The translations under genes were made by a program, and so were the position numbers. A DNA stretch of 64,000 nucleotides, from NCBI GenBank assembly GCA_963969595.1, contig OZ018412.1:4218501-4282500 (forward strand). The letters run 5' to 3'. Under the pieces are notes generated by a model, which did no database searches, was not told the origin of the DNA, and worked only from the letters and a program-made list of their open reading frames with translations. Of this stretch, positions 43,322 to 53,638 are shown one piece after another. Within the stretch, counting starts at the first letter, position 1. Every line of letters begins with the position of its first letter. The stretch is from Neckera pumila (Eukaryota; Streptophyta; Bryopsida; Hypnales; Neckeraceae).

Positions 43322-45265
43322 TGTTATCCGTCAAAGTGATCCTGCACCGAGACCGGAACCGGATCACAAATCAGTTCAGCAGCCAACAGCAGAGGACAAA
43401 GGTAAAGGTGAGACTTCTCACGAGCAACCAAACCTACTTGTACAAGAGGAGAACCAGGAAGCCAAGACAAGCCAGGTGCAGGAAATTGAGGTGGAGATCA
43501 CCAAAGTCACCGACCCGGATCCGGAGGATGACAAGTTGGAGATCACGAAAGTGACGGGACTGGATCCAGCAAAGGCACAGGGACCGGAATCGACAACCGG
43601 ACCAGGAGGATCCATTCCAGGGGAGAGTACTAAGGTGAAGCAGATGAGTGCCCTCTCACCCTCCAAGTCTTCTCCCAAGACTTCCGGAAAGAAGGTGCAG
43701 TTTAGAAATGCAGGGAAGATAATGACCTTGATGGAGTTCGTGGTGAAAACAGAGATTGGAGCCGGATTTCGGCACTTCATCCGGCTCATCGAGTAAGGGC
43801 CTAATCAAGAAACCGGCTGGAGGAGATGCGACACCTCAGAGCAAGGTAGTAAGGCCTGCTCCAGTCTTGCATAAGAGAAAGGTTCCTAAGCCACTGTCGG
43901 CTAAGAAGAAATTCACCAAGGTTCAGGAGGAGGAGGAAAAAGAAAAGGATTTTGACTATGATGAAGAAGAATCCGGTTCCAACCAGGATTCTGAACCTTA
44001 TTCGGATCCCGATCAGGCCCTAGCAGAGACCCAAGCGACAAAAGTAAAGGCGGCCAGAGAGAAGGCCAAAGCTTGGTCCAAATAAACTGCCAAGCCGCAG
44101 ATCGGAAAGAAGCCCTTGACCCGGAAGGAACCAACAAAGGCGGGGTTTTCTTCAGTTAAGAAGATTAGAAAGTAGGTGAAGGTTTTGGCAGTGACTGTAG
44201 GGCTGCATGCCTAATTTTGACAAGTAGATGTGTAGGTATATTTTTAGTTTAGAAGGAGTTAGGTCTCAAGTTGATTCCGGATTTTTAGGATCTAAGATCC
44301 ACTTTTAGTGGGAGCTTTTTGACTGTAGCTTAAATTACCTAAATTAGACATGAAGTTAGGAATGAAACGTGTCATTCCATTAGCTGTAATTAGCCTTATG
44401 CGCTTTTTGAGTTTGAAGTGTAGTTTAGTATTTAAAGGTCGATTTTAGGTTTGATCCAGGTAGCATTTTCCATACTTTGTATTCCCAACTTTCTGCAAAT
44501 GCTGTTGGAGTTTTCCAATTTATAATTGTGAGCTGTACCTTTTAGCACTTGTCCGTGTTATCGTGAGAGCAGTGAGGTCATGCAGTTTGGGTAAAGAGGA
44601 AGTGATACCTGGATACAGGAAGTATCCGGTCTCTGGAGAGATTGCATGTTAGACAGGATACCACAGGATTTCCTTGCGAGAATTAGAGTTGGCTTTTGTC
44701 AAGAAGCTGCTTTTGTCAAGAAGTATTATAGCTCTCCTGTGTTTTCCTAACGCCCCTTCTCTACCTAGGCCGTGGATTGTCCTGTAGTCTGTCATTATAG
44801 TAATTGTTAGGAGAATCCAGACTTTCTTGCGTGACCTGCTAGCCTGCGTAGCCCATCCGATCTAGTTGTGCGGAAGGTCTCTTTCTCGTTGTTCTTGTCA
44901 AAGTTTTCTTTTTAAGTTTATATTGTGGATCTTCTAACACGTTAAAACTCGGAGGGTAGGAGTTAAGCTTCCTTTCTGAAGCCCAAAGTTGTAGATCCCT
45001 CTTGGTCCAGAGGTTAAACTCGAATTTATTACATATAGTTACATATTCTAGACCGGATATATAATTGGGAAAGGAATTTCCGATTTTGGATTACTGGAGC
45101 TGGATCCGGTCTAGACTAGTACTTGGGGTTTGTTTTGGAATAACAATTCACTTCATTCCGGCCACTTAATAGAATTACACCGAGATCTCTGCGGAACGAT
45201 ACACGAGTCACTTTAGGGTCCATGAAGGCCTTAGAGAAGGATTTTATACTTTCTGTATTACGACA
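43322..45265 (+). mobile_element. LTR family B, copy 2, 5'-truncated
   Basis: The 3' part of a family B LTR in plus orientation, from within ORF2 to the end TTACGACA at 45265. It contains the ORF2 tail, the TATTTAAA-type box near 44430, the hairpin (44998-45013) and the CTAGACTAGTACTTGGGG word near the end, as in the other copies. Its truncation point coincides with the end of the family A 3' LTR. Confidence 0.75.
43323..44175 (+). pseudogene. LTR-B copy 2: C-terminal part of ORF2
   Basis: Begins inside ORF2 at the Pro/Glu-rich region (ETSHEQPNL, EITKVTDPDPEDD), has KKVQFRNAGK, and shifts frame near 43765. It continues through KKKFTKVQEEEE and an acidic run to a basic tail with KKIRK at 44173. 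At the codon that is TAG in copies 1 and 3 it has CAG, which shows the ancestral ORF2 ran on to the basic tail. A TAA lies near 44083. Confidence 0.6.
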
Positions 45266-45672
45266 ATTTTATGGTATCATAAGGCAAGGGATTCATAATG
45301 ACAATACATGTAGGAATATATTGCTACTGAAATAACAAAGCATACTTCTCCCATCTTATTTTTCTGTAAAAAAAAAACCTCTAACATTTTCTATTACCAA
45401 AATTGGATTCTGTATTTCAAAGAACAGAAATCAGGGGGTTCTGGTGACACGTCAAATACATCCATCGGATCCGACGGATGCTATAACAGTGTTTCTAGGA
45501 CCCCTTGTTTTTGGTACCATAAAAAAAAAATACCACGATTTTAATAAAATTTAATTAATAAAATAAAATTTGATCAAATAGGTAGAACATACTACGACAA
45601 GTTGAGCCTTAGAAATTGAAATACTTCTACAAATTCAAACTCAAGGTTCACTCACCATGTCCATGAAGCCTC
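45266..45672. other. Short unique AT-rich segment between two LTR-B copies
   Basis: 407 bp with no open frame of note and A/T runs, unlike LTR-B on either side. It is probably the older genomic sequence between two insertions. Confidence 0.5.
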
Positions 45673-46328
45673 TGTCGGAACATGAAAATCTAGTTTTACT
45701 ATATTAAAATATAAATGAAGGAATAATATTCTTCTTAATAATAAATTTTTTTGATTTTTAGATAGTTATAGACCGTCTAATGTTTAGAACCGGAAACCGG
45801 AAATGGATTGATTAGGAATTAGTGTAAAGGCTAACTGAATGTACCAAAAACGAGAAACTGGAATTTGAGTTTGCTTAGACCGGGTCAGGAAAGGGATAAC
45901 AGGAAACCGGCATCCAGCGGTGACCTACTTAACCCTAGGGAACAACGGGAGTGTTCTAATCATTAGTTAACGGGAATCCTAAACGGGCAGGATTAACAGG
46001 CAAGGCCTTAATTAAGGTAATTACTAAGAGCTGCTGAGATTGGCACTTTTAGATCCTATCTATCCAAAGGTTGGTCACTTGTGATTTCCTGCCCTGACGA
46101 AGAATTGTACAGCGTACGCGATTACTGATTTCCGGTCTGAGAGGTAGAATTGGTGTTCTGAGTTGACAAGACTACAGACGAGAGTGCTGGAAGGTTATTG
46201 AGAGAGAGAGAAGGTTGTTGGCGCTTGAGCTTAGAGTTAATACCTTCCAACTGAAAGGAGAGAGAGAGTGAGCCGTGAGGGTCACTAGTCTTACCAATAC
46301 CCGACAGTAGATCGGTTCCCTCTGATCG

Positions 46329-47156
46329 ATGGGAGATATGGCCGCAAGTCATAGTGGAGGAGCGACCATCTCGCTGCGCTACGTGACGCTGCGATTACCC
46401 AAGGATGACAAGAAGATGGCGGAGCTGAAGGAGGACTTGGAGCAAATGGGATGCGTCGACTTCCTGATCAGACCATGGGATTTCCGGAGTGAAGCAATAG
46501 TGGCGGAGTTGAGTTCGGGAGCACCAACTCAGGCCCTGACCACGGTCCGTGCGAAGCCCAAGAAGTGGACGGCGGAGATGTGGAGGAAGGTGTACTGGTT
46601 CGACCGGGAGGGCGAAGGCAGCGCATCCCGGAAGGACCAATTCACGGTGGGTAAGTTTCATACCCCCATTAGCAAAAAGGATGGGTTCGCGGTTACGGAT
46701 TGCGTCAATGAGAGAGAGAGACGTTTGTTGCAATACGTCTTGGCCATTCTTAACCTGGAAAGGCCAAGCCGGGTCTCTCTGACACTCGCCAATACAGTCT
46801 TTGGTGCGCTGTCAGGAGACCGGAAGGTAGATTGGGGTTTGGTCATTCAGGACCAAGTGTTGAAAATGGTGAACAATGTCGGGAAGGCTAAGCCTTCCGC
46901 CATCTGTCCATTCCTCTATCACCTGTATCATTCGGAGGAGGTGATGACAAAAGAGGAAGAGGTAGAATATGAGGCCGCCGTAGCACTAGTAGAATTTGAG
47001 GTCCCTGACTTAGATCAGGAGACCGGAAATGAGGAAGAGTCCTCCGATGAGGACGATGAGGAGGAGGATGAGAGTGAGGCTGAGGACAAGGGTGAGGAAA
47101 CGAGAGGAAAGGATCCGATAGAGAAAAAACAGACTAAGGATATCGATCCGGTCTAA
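46329..47156 (+). CDS. LTR-borne ORF1 (family B, copy 3)
   Basis: 275 codons from ATG 46329 to a TAA at 47154. It shares with family A and C ORF1 the order: CNER-RRLL helix (DCVNERERRLLQYVLAIL), PSRVSLTLANTVFGALSG, a KMVNNVGKAK segment, FLYHLYHSEEVMTKEE, then an acidic tract. Copy 1 has TGG at the TAA position, so the ancestral protein probably ran into ORF2. It has no membrane segment or known catalytic motif, and its role is unknown. Confidence 0.7.
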   Translation: MGDMAASHSGGATISLRYVTLRLPKDDKKMAELKEDLEQMGCVDFLIRPWDFRSEAIVAELSSGAPTQALTTVRAKPKKWTAEMWRKVYWFDREGEGSASRKDQFTVGKFHTPISKKDGFAVTDCVNERERRLLQYVLAILNLERPSRVSLTLANTVFGALSGDRKVDWGLVIQDQVLKMVNNVGKAKPSAICPFLYHLYHSEEVMTKEEEVEYEAAVALVEFEVPDLDQETGNEEESSDEDDEEEDESEAEDKGEETRGKDPIEKKQTKDIDPV

Positions 47157-48473
47157 GGGGAAGAGCCTTTGGACAAGATCACCCGAGATCTGAGTGATTT
47201 CAAGAAACGATACGTGGTGGTACAAGGTGCAATGCAGACCATCTGCACCACGATGGGTGTTGACCACCCAGCACAAGCCTTAATTCGGGTGATCCGGCTC
47301 AACCGAGAGAAGGAGAAGAATGATAATAAGGAGGAATTGGTGAAGCTTTACGGCCAAGTGGCCGCTCTTAAACAAGAGTTGCGCCAGAAAACGGAAGAGG
47401 TAGAGTTGGAGAGGACGTTCTCCAAGCAGACGAAGGACACCTTTTTTCAAATCCGGCAATTTATCACCCATCTGGGTGAAATGGTCAACAAGACTAACTT
47501 GTTTGACCAACAAGTGATGACGGAGGGAAGACAACTGCACCAGAAGCTCCTACTAGCGATGATCACTTACTATAAGAAGATGGAGTCAACGCTGGAGCAG
47601 CTGCGAGAAGTGATGCGTGAGGTGAATCCTCACAGTGTGCCTGCACCAAGACCGGAACCGGATCAAGAGCCAGTTCAGCAGTCGACGGCAGAAGACACGG
47701 GTAACGGTGAGACTTCTCACGAAAAACCAACCTTGCCTATACCTGAGGAGCACCAAGAAACCAAGACGAGTCAGGAGCAGCAGACAGAGGTGGAAAGCAC
47801 CAAAGTCCCCGACCCAATTCCGGAGGATGACGATTTGGAGATTACGAAGGTGACGGCACCTGATCCAGCCAAGGCACAGGGACCGGAACCGGCAACCGAA
47901 CCAGGAGGGTCTACTCCAGAGGAGAGAACCAAGAAGAAGAATATCAGCAATTTCTCTCCCTCCAAGTCTTCTCCCAAGACTCCGGGGAAGAAGGTGCAGT
48001 TCGGCGAGGCAGAGAAGATGACGGCCCTGATGCAGTCCGTGGTGAAGACGGAGGCTAGAGCCGGTCGCGGGACTTCATCAAGGTCACCCAGTAAAGGTAT
48101 GATCAGGAAACCGGTTGGAGGAGAGGCAACACCTCAGAGCAAGGTGGCCAGACCTGCTCCAGTCCCGCAAAAGAGAAAGGTTCCTGAGCCACCATCGGCT
48201 AAGAAGAAATTCACCAAGGCTCAGGAAGAGGAAGAAGACGAAGAGGATTCCGATTATGAGGAAGAGGAATCCAGGTCCGATGAGGATTCTGAACCGTATT
48301 CAGATCCCGATTAGGCCCTGGCAGAGACCCGAGCAACGAAGGCAAAAGCGGCCAGAGAAAAGGCCAAAGTCCGGTCTAAACAGATGGCGAGACAGCAGAT
48401 CGGAAAGAAGCCCATGATCCGGAAGAGACCAGCAAAGGCGGGGTTTTCTCCAGTTAAGAAGATTAGAAAGTAG
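47157..48473 (+). pseudogene. LTR-borne ORF2 (family B, copy 3)
   Basis: In frame with ORF1 after its TAA. The first 130 residues are a coiled coil (LYGQVAALKQELRQKTEEVELERTF) and include KTNLFDQQVMTEGRQLHQKLL. The middle is Pro/Glu/Thr-rich. The end is alternately acidic and basic, like a nuclear or nucleic-acid-binding tail. A TAG at 48312 is followed by 53 in-frame codons to KKIRK at 48471. Copy 2 has CAG at this TAG. Confidence 0.6.
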
Positions 48474-48729
48474 GTGAAGATTCTGGCAGTGATTGTAGGG
48501 CTGCATGCCTAGATTTTTGACAAGTAGTTGAGTAGGAATATTTTTAGTGTAAAAGGAGTTAGGACTCAAGTTGAGTCCGGATTTTTAGGATCTAAGATCC
48601 ACAATTAGTGGAAGCTTTTTGACTGTAGCTTAGGTTGCCTAAAATTGACAGGAAATTGGGAATGAAACGTGTCATTTCTTTTGCTGTTTTGGGCTTTAGG
48701 CGCTTTTTGAGTTTGAAGTGTAGTTTAGT

Positions 48730-48737
48730 ATTTAAAG
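48730..48737 (+). promoter_or_regulatory. TATA-like element of LTR-B
   Basis: TATTTAAA about 830 bp before the LTR end and downstream of both ORFs. It is conserved in copy 1 (25687-25694 on the minus strand) and copy 2. Confidence 0.4.
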
Positions 48738-49567
48738 GCGGATTTTAGGTTTAATCCGGGTAGCATTTTCATACTTTGTATTCCCAGTTTTTTGCAAATG
48801 CCATTGAAGTTTTTCAATTCACAACCGTGAGTTGTACCTTTTAGCACTTGTCCGTGTTATTGTGAGAGCAGTGAGATCATGCAGAGTTGGGTAAGGAGGA
48901 AGTGACCCCGGATACAGGAAGTATCCGGTCCCTGGAGAGATTGCGTGTTAGACAAGATACCACAGGATTTCCTTGTGAGGATTAGAACTTCCTTTTGTCA
49001 AGAAGTTGCTTTTGTCAAGAAATATTATAGCTCTCCCGTGTTTTCCTGACGCCCCTTCTCTACCTAGGCCGTGGATTGTCTTGTGGTCTGTCGTTGTAGT
49101 AATTGTTAAGAGAATCAAGACTTTCTTACGTGACCTGCTAGCTGGTGTAGTCAATCCGGTCTAGTTGTGAGGAAGGTCTCTTTCTCGTTGTTTTTGTTAA
49201 AGTTTTCTTTTCAAATTTATATCGTGGATCTTCTGACACGTTAAAACTCGGAGGGTAGGAGTTAAGCTTCCTTCCTAAAGCCCAAAGTTGCAGATCCCTC
49301 TTGGTCCAGAGGTTAAACTCGAATTTATTACATAGTTAAATACTCTAGACCAGATAGATATATATGTGGGAAAGGAGTTTCCGGTTCCGGATTACTGGAA
49401 TTGGAACCGGTCTAGACTAGTACTTGGGGTTTGTTTTGGTATATCAACTCATTTCATTCTGGCCAATTAGGAGAATTACACCGAGATCTCTGCGGAACGA
49501 TACAAGAGTCACTTTAGGGTCCACTAAGGCCTTAGAGAAGGATTTTGTGCTTTCTGTGCTACAATAG

Positions 49568-51733
49568 CTTCCCCATTGATGGTAGCGGAAATGCCAAAAT
49601 GCCAGCCAGTGATCTAAGTGATGTAGATCTTCTTCGTTGGCAGCTCCAGACAACAACCACCAAGACCGTATTGCAAGGTAACGGACCTCGGCTTGGTCCA
49701 TATTCTTTGAATCCTTGTATTGTTTGCACAATGTAATGTGTTGCTGTTGGAATGCTTCCTTGATATACTTCTGCGTATGCTTGTGAAGAGAGTTACTCCA
49801 ATGCAACAAACATGTCCTCTCACAACTCTCCATTTCAACATCGGCGGAACCACTACCATAGACTATGCGAACCGCATTCCAATTGGCCACAGCGCTATCT
49901 GCCATAAATCCTTTGAAGTTAGGGTTTCCCACTCCGTGGCGATCCATAACCGCGTTCAAGCTCCGCCAAAACTATACTTGAACTTCAGTATCTTTGGATT
50001 GCATATCACACATTGCAATAGTCATCACCTTCTGGTACTCAATATCATACACGTGGCAGGCCATTGTGGTCCATTCCTTCACGCGCTTCACGTGGTCAAA
50101 CATCAACTATGCATTTTGCAAATCTCCTCCTGGTTGCATGCGCCTTATGAGGTCGACTCCACTTCCTGGTCCTTCCGTAAGCATCTTGAAAATGTATACC
50201 TTTTCCTTGCCTTGGCCTGGGAAGACGCTGCCATGTATGAACTCAAACTTTGCCTCTTTCTTCATGGTCATGATGTTGTCAATTATCCCTCCTCGATTGT
50301 TAGAACAAAAACAAGAGATCACATTGTGAATACTTGGACTACTCAAGTATTGGAAGCAGTCCATGACCTCTTCCATTTCTTCCACTTTCAACATCTTCTT
50401 CTCTCCTTCTCCATCGTGAAATAAGTGGCTTGCAAGAAAGTCTTTACTAGTAGCAAGAGTGATTGCGGAGTTTGTGGCCGTGGGTGTTTTGGCCACTTGC
50501 TCCGCAATGAGTCCGCAAATCTTTTCAGTAGAATCTTTGTACATGCCTTTAGCAACAGGGTGACCATGCTCTCCAAAATGAATAGCAGCCCTACTCATTT
50601 CTAGGTTATCTGTGTATGCAAATTATATCCTAGCGTTGCATGCGCCAAGACACGTAGGTGCAATCTTGCAGACCTTGCAAACTAGGGTAGACTCTTTTGG
50701 GGGACACCCAGTAGCAGTAAAAGGAAACACAGTATAGCCACTCCATTCAGTTTTGTTTCGCTTTGAAGCTCTCTTCAAATACTTACAATTGGCATTCTCA
50801 CAGGCAAGATGGCCAGCACAATACAACTTACGGAATTTGAGGTTGTCGGCGTTGTGAATGTTCATGGTCACTAGCTTGCACCACGGATGTCCATCATAAT
50901 GCTTGTCCATTCCTTCCAAGTTCTTGGCCCCCGATGAAGATGAAGACGACCCACAAGGAGGCAATTCAAAGATGACATCCCCGTCGAATACTGGTGGAAA
51001 AAATGGAACCTGGTGGTGCTTCACAATGCTCAGATCCATTGTCGACAACTCGTTTCGAGAGCGATGCATACTGGCAAGTCTCTTGAGACACTCCATTATG
51101 CTTGCTTTTGCTAGTACAGGTGGTTGCAAAGGCTGTACTGACAATGAGGAATTAGAGACTCCTTGACGGGGTTCCAGATACTAATTTCACAAAATTCGTC
51201 TCGCCCGGTTCAATTTGGACAGAACAACTCTGATTCTCAGCATTGACATTGGGAGGCTCTCCTTCAAATTTTGTAGACAACTCTATAATTGGATCTAATC
51301 TCTCTTCTTTTACAATAGGAAGTACTACAGGCATCTGTAGGATAGGTAGAGTTCTTCTAGGTGTATTGGGCAACAAGGCATGAGGATTGACCGACATATC
51401 AACAGTAGAATTATCTGATTGGCGACTCTGGATTTGTGTAGATGCATCTAGCATAGAGAGCGGAAGTCAGTATGTTCTATAGTTTCCAGGAGCAAGGTAC
51501 CAGCAATGGGTTCCATCCTCCACCAATGTCGCAACTAGGACAAACTGTACTACTTCACCTGATTCCGACCTTTTTTCTTCCTCAACATAGATGGAGGTTT
51601 CTACAAATCTGAAGCGGACGTGCAAAAGGTGACAAGGAACTCTAGCGCGTCCACCTTCTACTATTGGAAACACAAGAGGAATGTCATGACCATCAACTCT
51701 AAGCAAAGCCATTGCTGAAACCTGTGGAGACAC
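49568..51733 (-). pseudogene. N-terminal half of a SWIM/MULE-like transposase (copy 2)
   Basis: Starts at ATG 51733. Features in order match the copy at 16.2 kb: a beta-rich N-terminal part ending LAPGNYRTY, GDVIFELPPCG, GMDKHYDGHPWCK, the cysteine cluster CAGHLACENANCKY and CKVCKIAPTC, AAIHFGEHGHPVAKG, GSGVDLIRRMQPGGDLQNA, then the DDE-like part with FKGFMADSAVANWNAVRIVYG and WLAFWHFRYHQWG. It stops abruptly next to the end of LTR-B copy 3. Breaks: TGA near 51467, a frameshift near 51150, TAA near 50623, and stops near 50105 and 49960, most one transition away from a sense codon. The acidic residues in MADSA and the Trp-rich WLAFWHF segment suggest the catalytic core, but I cannot assign all three. 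Confidence 0.7.
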
Positions 51734-52273
51734 TCTAACAACATGAAAAATTCAATCAACAAATACATAAGGTAAAGAACCAAACTTTCAATCTTCTATA
51801 ATTAGGAATCTCCTATAGCTTCATTTTGGCTAGTCCTATGTATTCATTGTGCAGCCAATCTTTAATGCCGTATTTTTCTATTGAAGATATTGATTGCAAG
51901 GATTTTGCAGTTGTTACCAAAAGTTTTATATCTCTTCTGAAACTGAATTGAGTGCTTTATATGGCAAAGGAATATAATGAATTAATGTTCTTTGATTATT
52001 AGGGAATCAAATAAAAATGCTTTACAGAAAATAAGTGGAGACGACAGAGTAGGATTTTTTATCAACATTTCTAACAAAAAATACAAAAAATATGTACACG
52101 TGCAAATGCATAGTATACTGGACCTAAGTAGGAAAAAACTAATCCGTAAAAATCCAATTTGAATTTTGAACATGACCTCAGCTTTTCTTTATCACTTTGC
52201 TACAAATTCCTTATAATATACGAAAGAAAAATTGACCAATTTTTATTGAATTTTCTTCTCATATTCTACTAAA
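51734..52273. other. Upstream region of the split transposase
   Basis: About 540 bp of AT-rich DNA between the transposase start and the copia 5' LTR. No gene is supported. It may hold the transposase promoter or terminal repeat, but no clear box was found. Confidence 0.45.
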
Positions 52274-52645
52274 TGTTGAAGTTAGAGAGTGACTTTAGTT
52301 AGGAGTTGTTTGTAGAGTGACTTTAGTTAGGAGTTGTTTGTAGAGTGACTTTAGTTAGGAGTTGTTTGTAGAGTGACTTTAGTTAGGAGTTGTTTGTGGC
52401 CAACCAATGTGTTATTAGAGAGGAATAGCATGATATTAGAGAGGAATAGCATGATATTAGAGAGGGATAGTGTGATATTAGAAAGGGGCAGCCTTCTATG
52501 TTGATATAATCCATAAGGTTAGTCATGGCACTTGTTAGTAGAGTAGTATAAGAGGGCAACCCCTTGCTTGGGTTTTTCACCTCTTCCTTGTACTTGTTTG
52601 TGTCCTCTTTTCATTGGAATACAAAGCCTTTGTGTTCTTCTTACA
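52274..52645 (+). repeat. Copia 5' LTR with internal tandem expansions
   Basis: Begins TGTTGAAGTTAGAGAG and ends TTCTTACA. It is 372 bp against 246 bp for the 3' LTR. The difference comes from a 28-bp unit repeated four times (52286-52397; once in the 3' LTR) and a 21-bp unit repeated nearly four times (52412-52494; twice in the 3' LTR). Confidence 0.85.
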
Positions 52646-52724
52646 ATAGGTTATGGGCCCACTCATATGAGTTGCTATTAGAGGTGAGATCGCTTTGCAA
52701 AGGCGCGTTGAAGGCGCACTACTA

Positions 52725-53013
52725 AAGTTGAGAGGCCTCTCTTTTCCCATGTCGTGAGATAAGAGTTGCCCCTCCTTCGTTAGATTCATTCTCCTTCCTC
52801 TTGGATACCTCGTGCATCTTGGATACCTCGTGCATCTTGGATACCTCGTGCTCTGATACCAAGCTTAATGTATGCCATAGTAGCCATAAGAGCTACCCCT
52901 CCTTCGTTAGATTCATTCTCCTTATTTATGTCATACTTGCTCTTCAACATGGCTTTGACCTCCTCCATTATCTTCATGGTGTTTGTCAAAATGATCAAAT
53001 CATCCATATAAAC
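52725..53013. repeat. Scrambled patchwork of copia fragments
   Basis: 52725-52815 is an inverted copy of gag sequence from about 53425-53525. 52800-52850 is an 18-bp unit (CTTGGATACCTCGTGCAT) repeated almost three times. 52850-52861 is the primer site TGGTATCAGAGC on the minus strand. 52862-52893 matches about 56180-56213 in direct orientation. 52891-52924 is inverted gag again, and 52925-53013 is an inverted copy of RT sequence from about 55850-55935. The start of gag is missing. Confidence 0.8.
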
Positions 53014-53638
53014 GACGCTGATCCCAAGGCCAAGAAGTCTTATGAGAGGAGGGTGAAGAAGGCCTTCTCTATGATTGCTTGCAATCTTGTGGATAGGCAA
53101 CTTGCACAAGTTCGATTTTGCAAGGGACCGGCAGAAGTATGGAAGGTGCTTTGCAACATCCATGAGACTAAGAGTTTGTTCAATATTCTATTTACTCGCT
53201 GCAAGTTTTTCACGTGCAAGATGCAAGAGGGAGAAGACATGCTTGACCACATCAACAAGGTCAAGAGGCTGGCGGACCAACTTGTATGCTTGGAGGCACC
53301 TTTGACGGATGGAGACATTGTCATGACTCTTCTTGAGAGCTTATCCACTTCTTTTTAGTATCTCATCACAGCTTTGAAGACAAAATCCATGAAGGAGCTC
53401 ATCCTTGAGTATGTGACGGCAAGATTGATACACGAGGTATCCAAGAGAAAGGAGAATGAATCTAACGAAGGAGGGGCAGCTCTTATCTCACGACACGGGA
53501 AAAGAGAGGCCTCTCAACCATGCAAAGAGACACGTACATGCTACAATTGTGGTCAACCCGGCCACCTTGCAAGGAATTGTTGAAAGTCTAAGAAGGAGAA
53601 TGCCAACAAAGTGACAGTCACTGAAGTGGAGGAGGATT
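53014..53638 (+). pseudogene. Copia gag (5' end missing)
   Basis: Opens at ADPKAKKSYERRVKKAF in the middle of the gag domain typical of plant copia elements. It continues through AEVWKVLCNIHETKS, EDMLDHINKVKRLADQL and a CCHC knuckle (CYNCGQPGHLARNC) for RNA binding. A TAG at 53356 and a TGA at 53581 interrupt one continuous frame. The N-terminal portion is replaced by the scrambled patch. Confidence 0.8.

Larger units (their letters stand above)
45673..49563 (+). mobile_element. LTR family B, copy 3, full length (3.9 kb)
   Basis: Starts TGTCGGAACATG, which matches in inverse orientation the right border at 58539, and ends GTGCTACA at 49563, matching copy 1. Inside are ORF1 (46329), ORF2 (47157), a TATA-like TATTTAAA (48730-48737) and the hairpin (49297-49312). 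No gag or pol follows, so it is a solo LTR. The flanking pentamers (GCCTC left, ATAGC right) do not match. Its end abuts the N-terminal half of a SWIM transposase. Confidence 0.75.
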
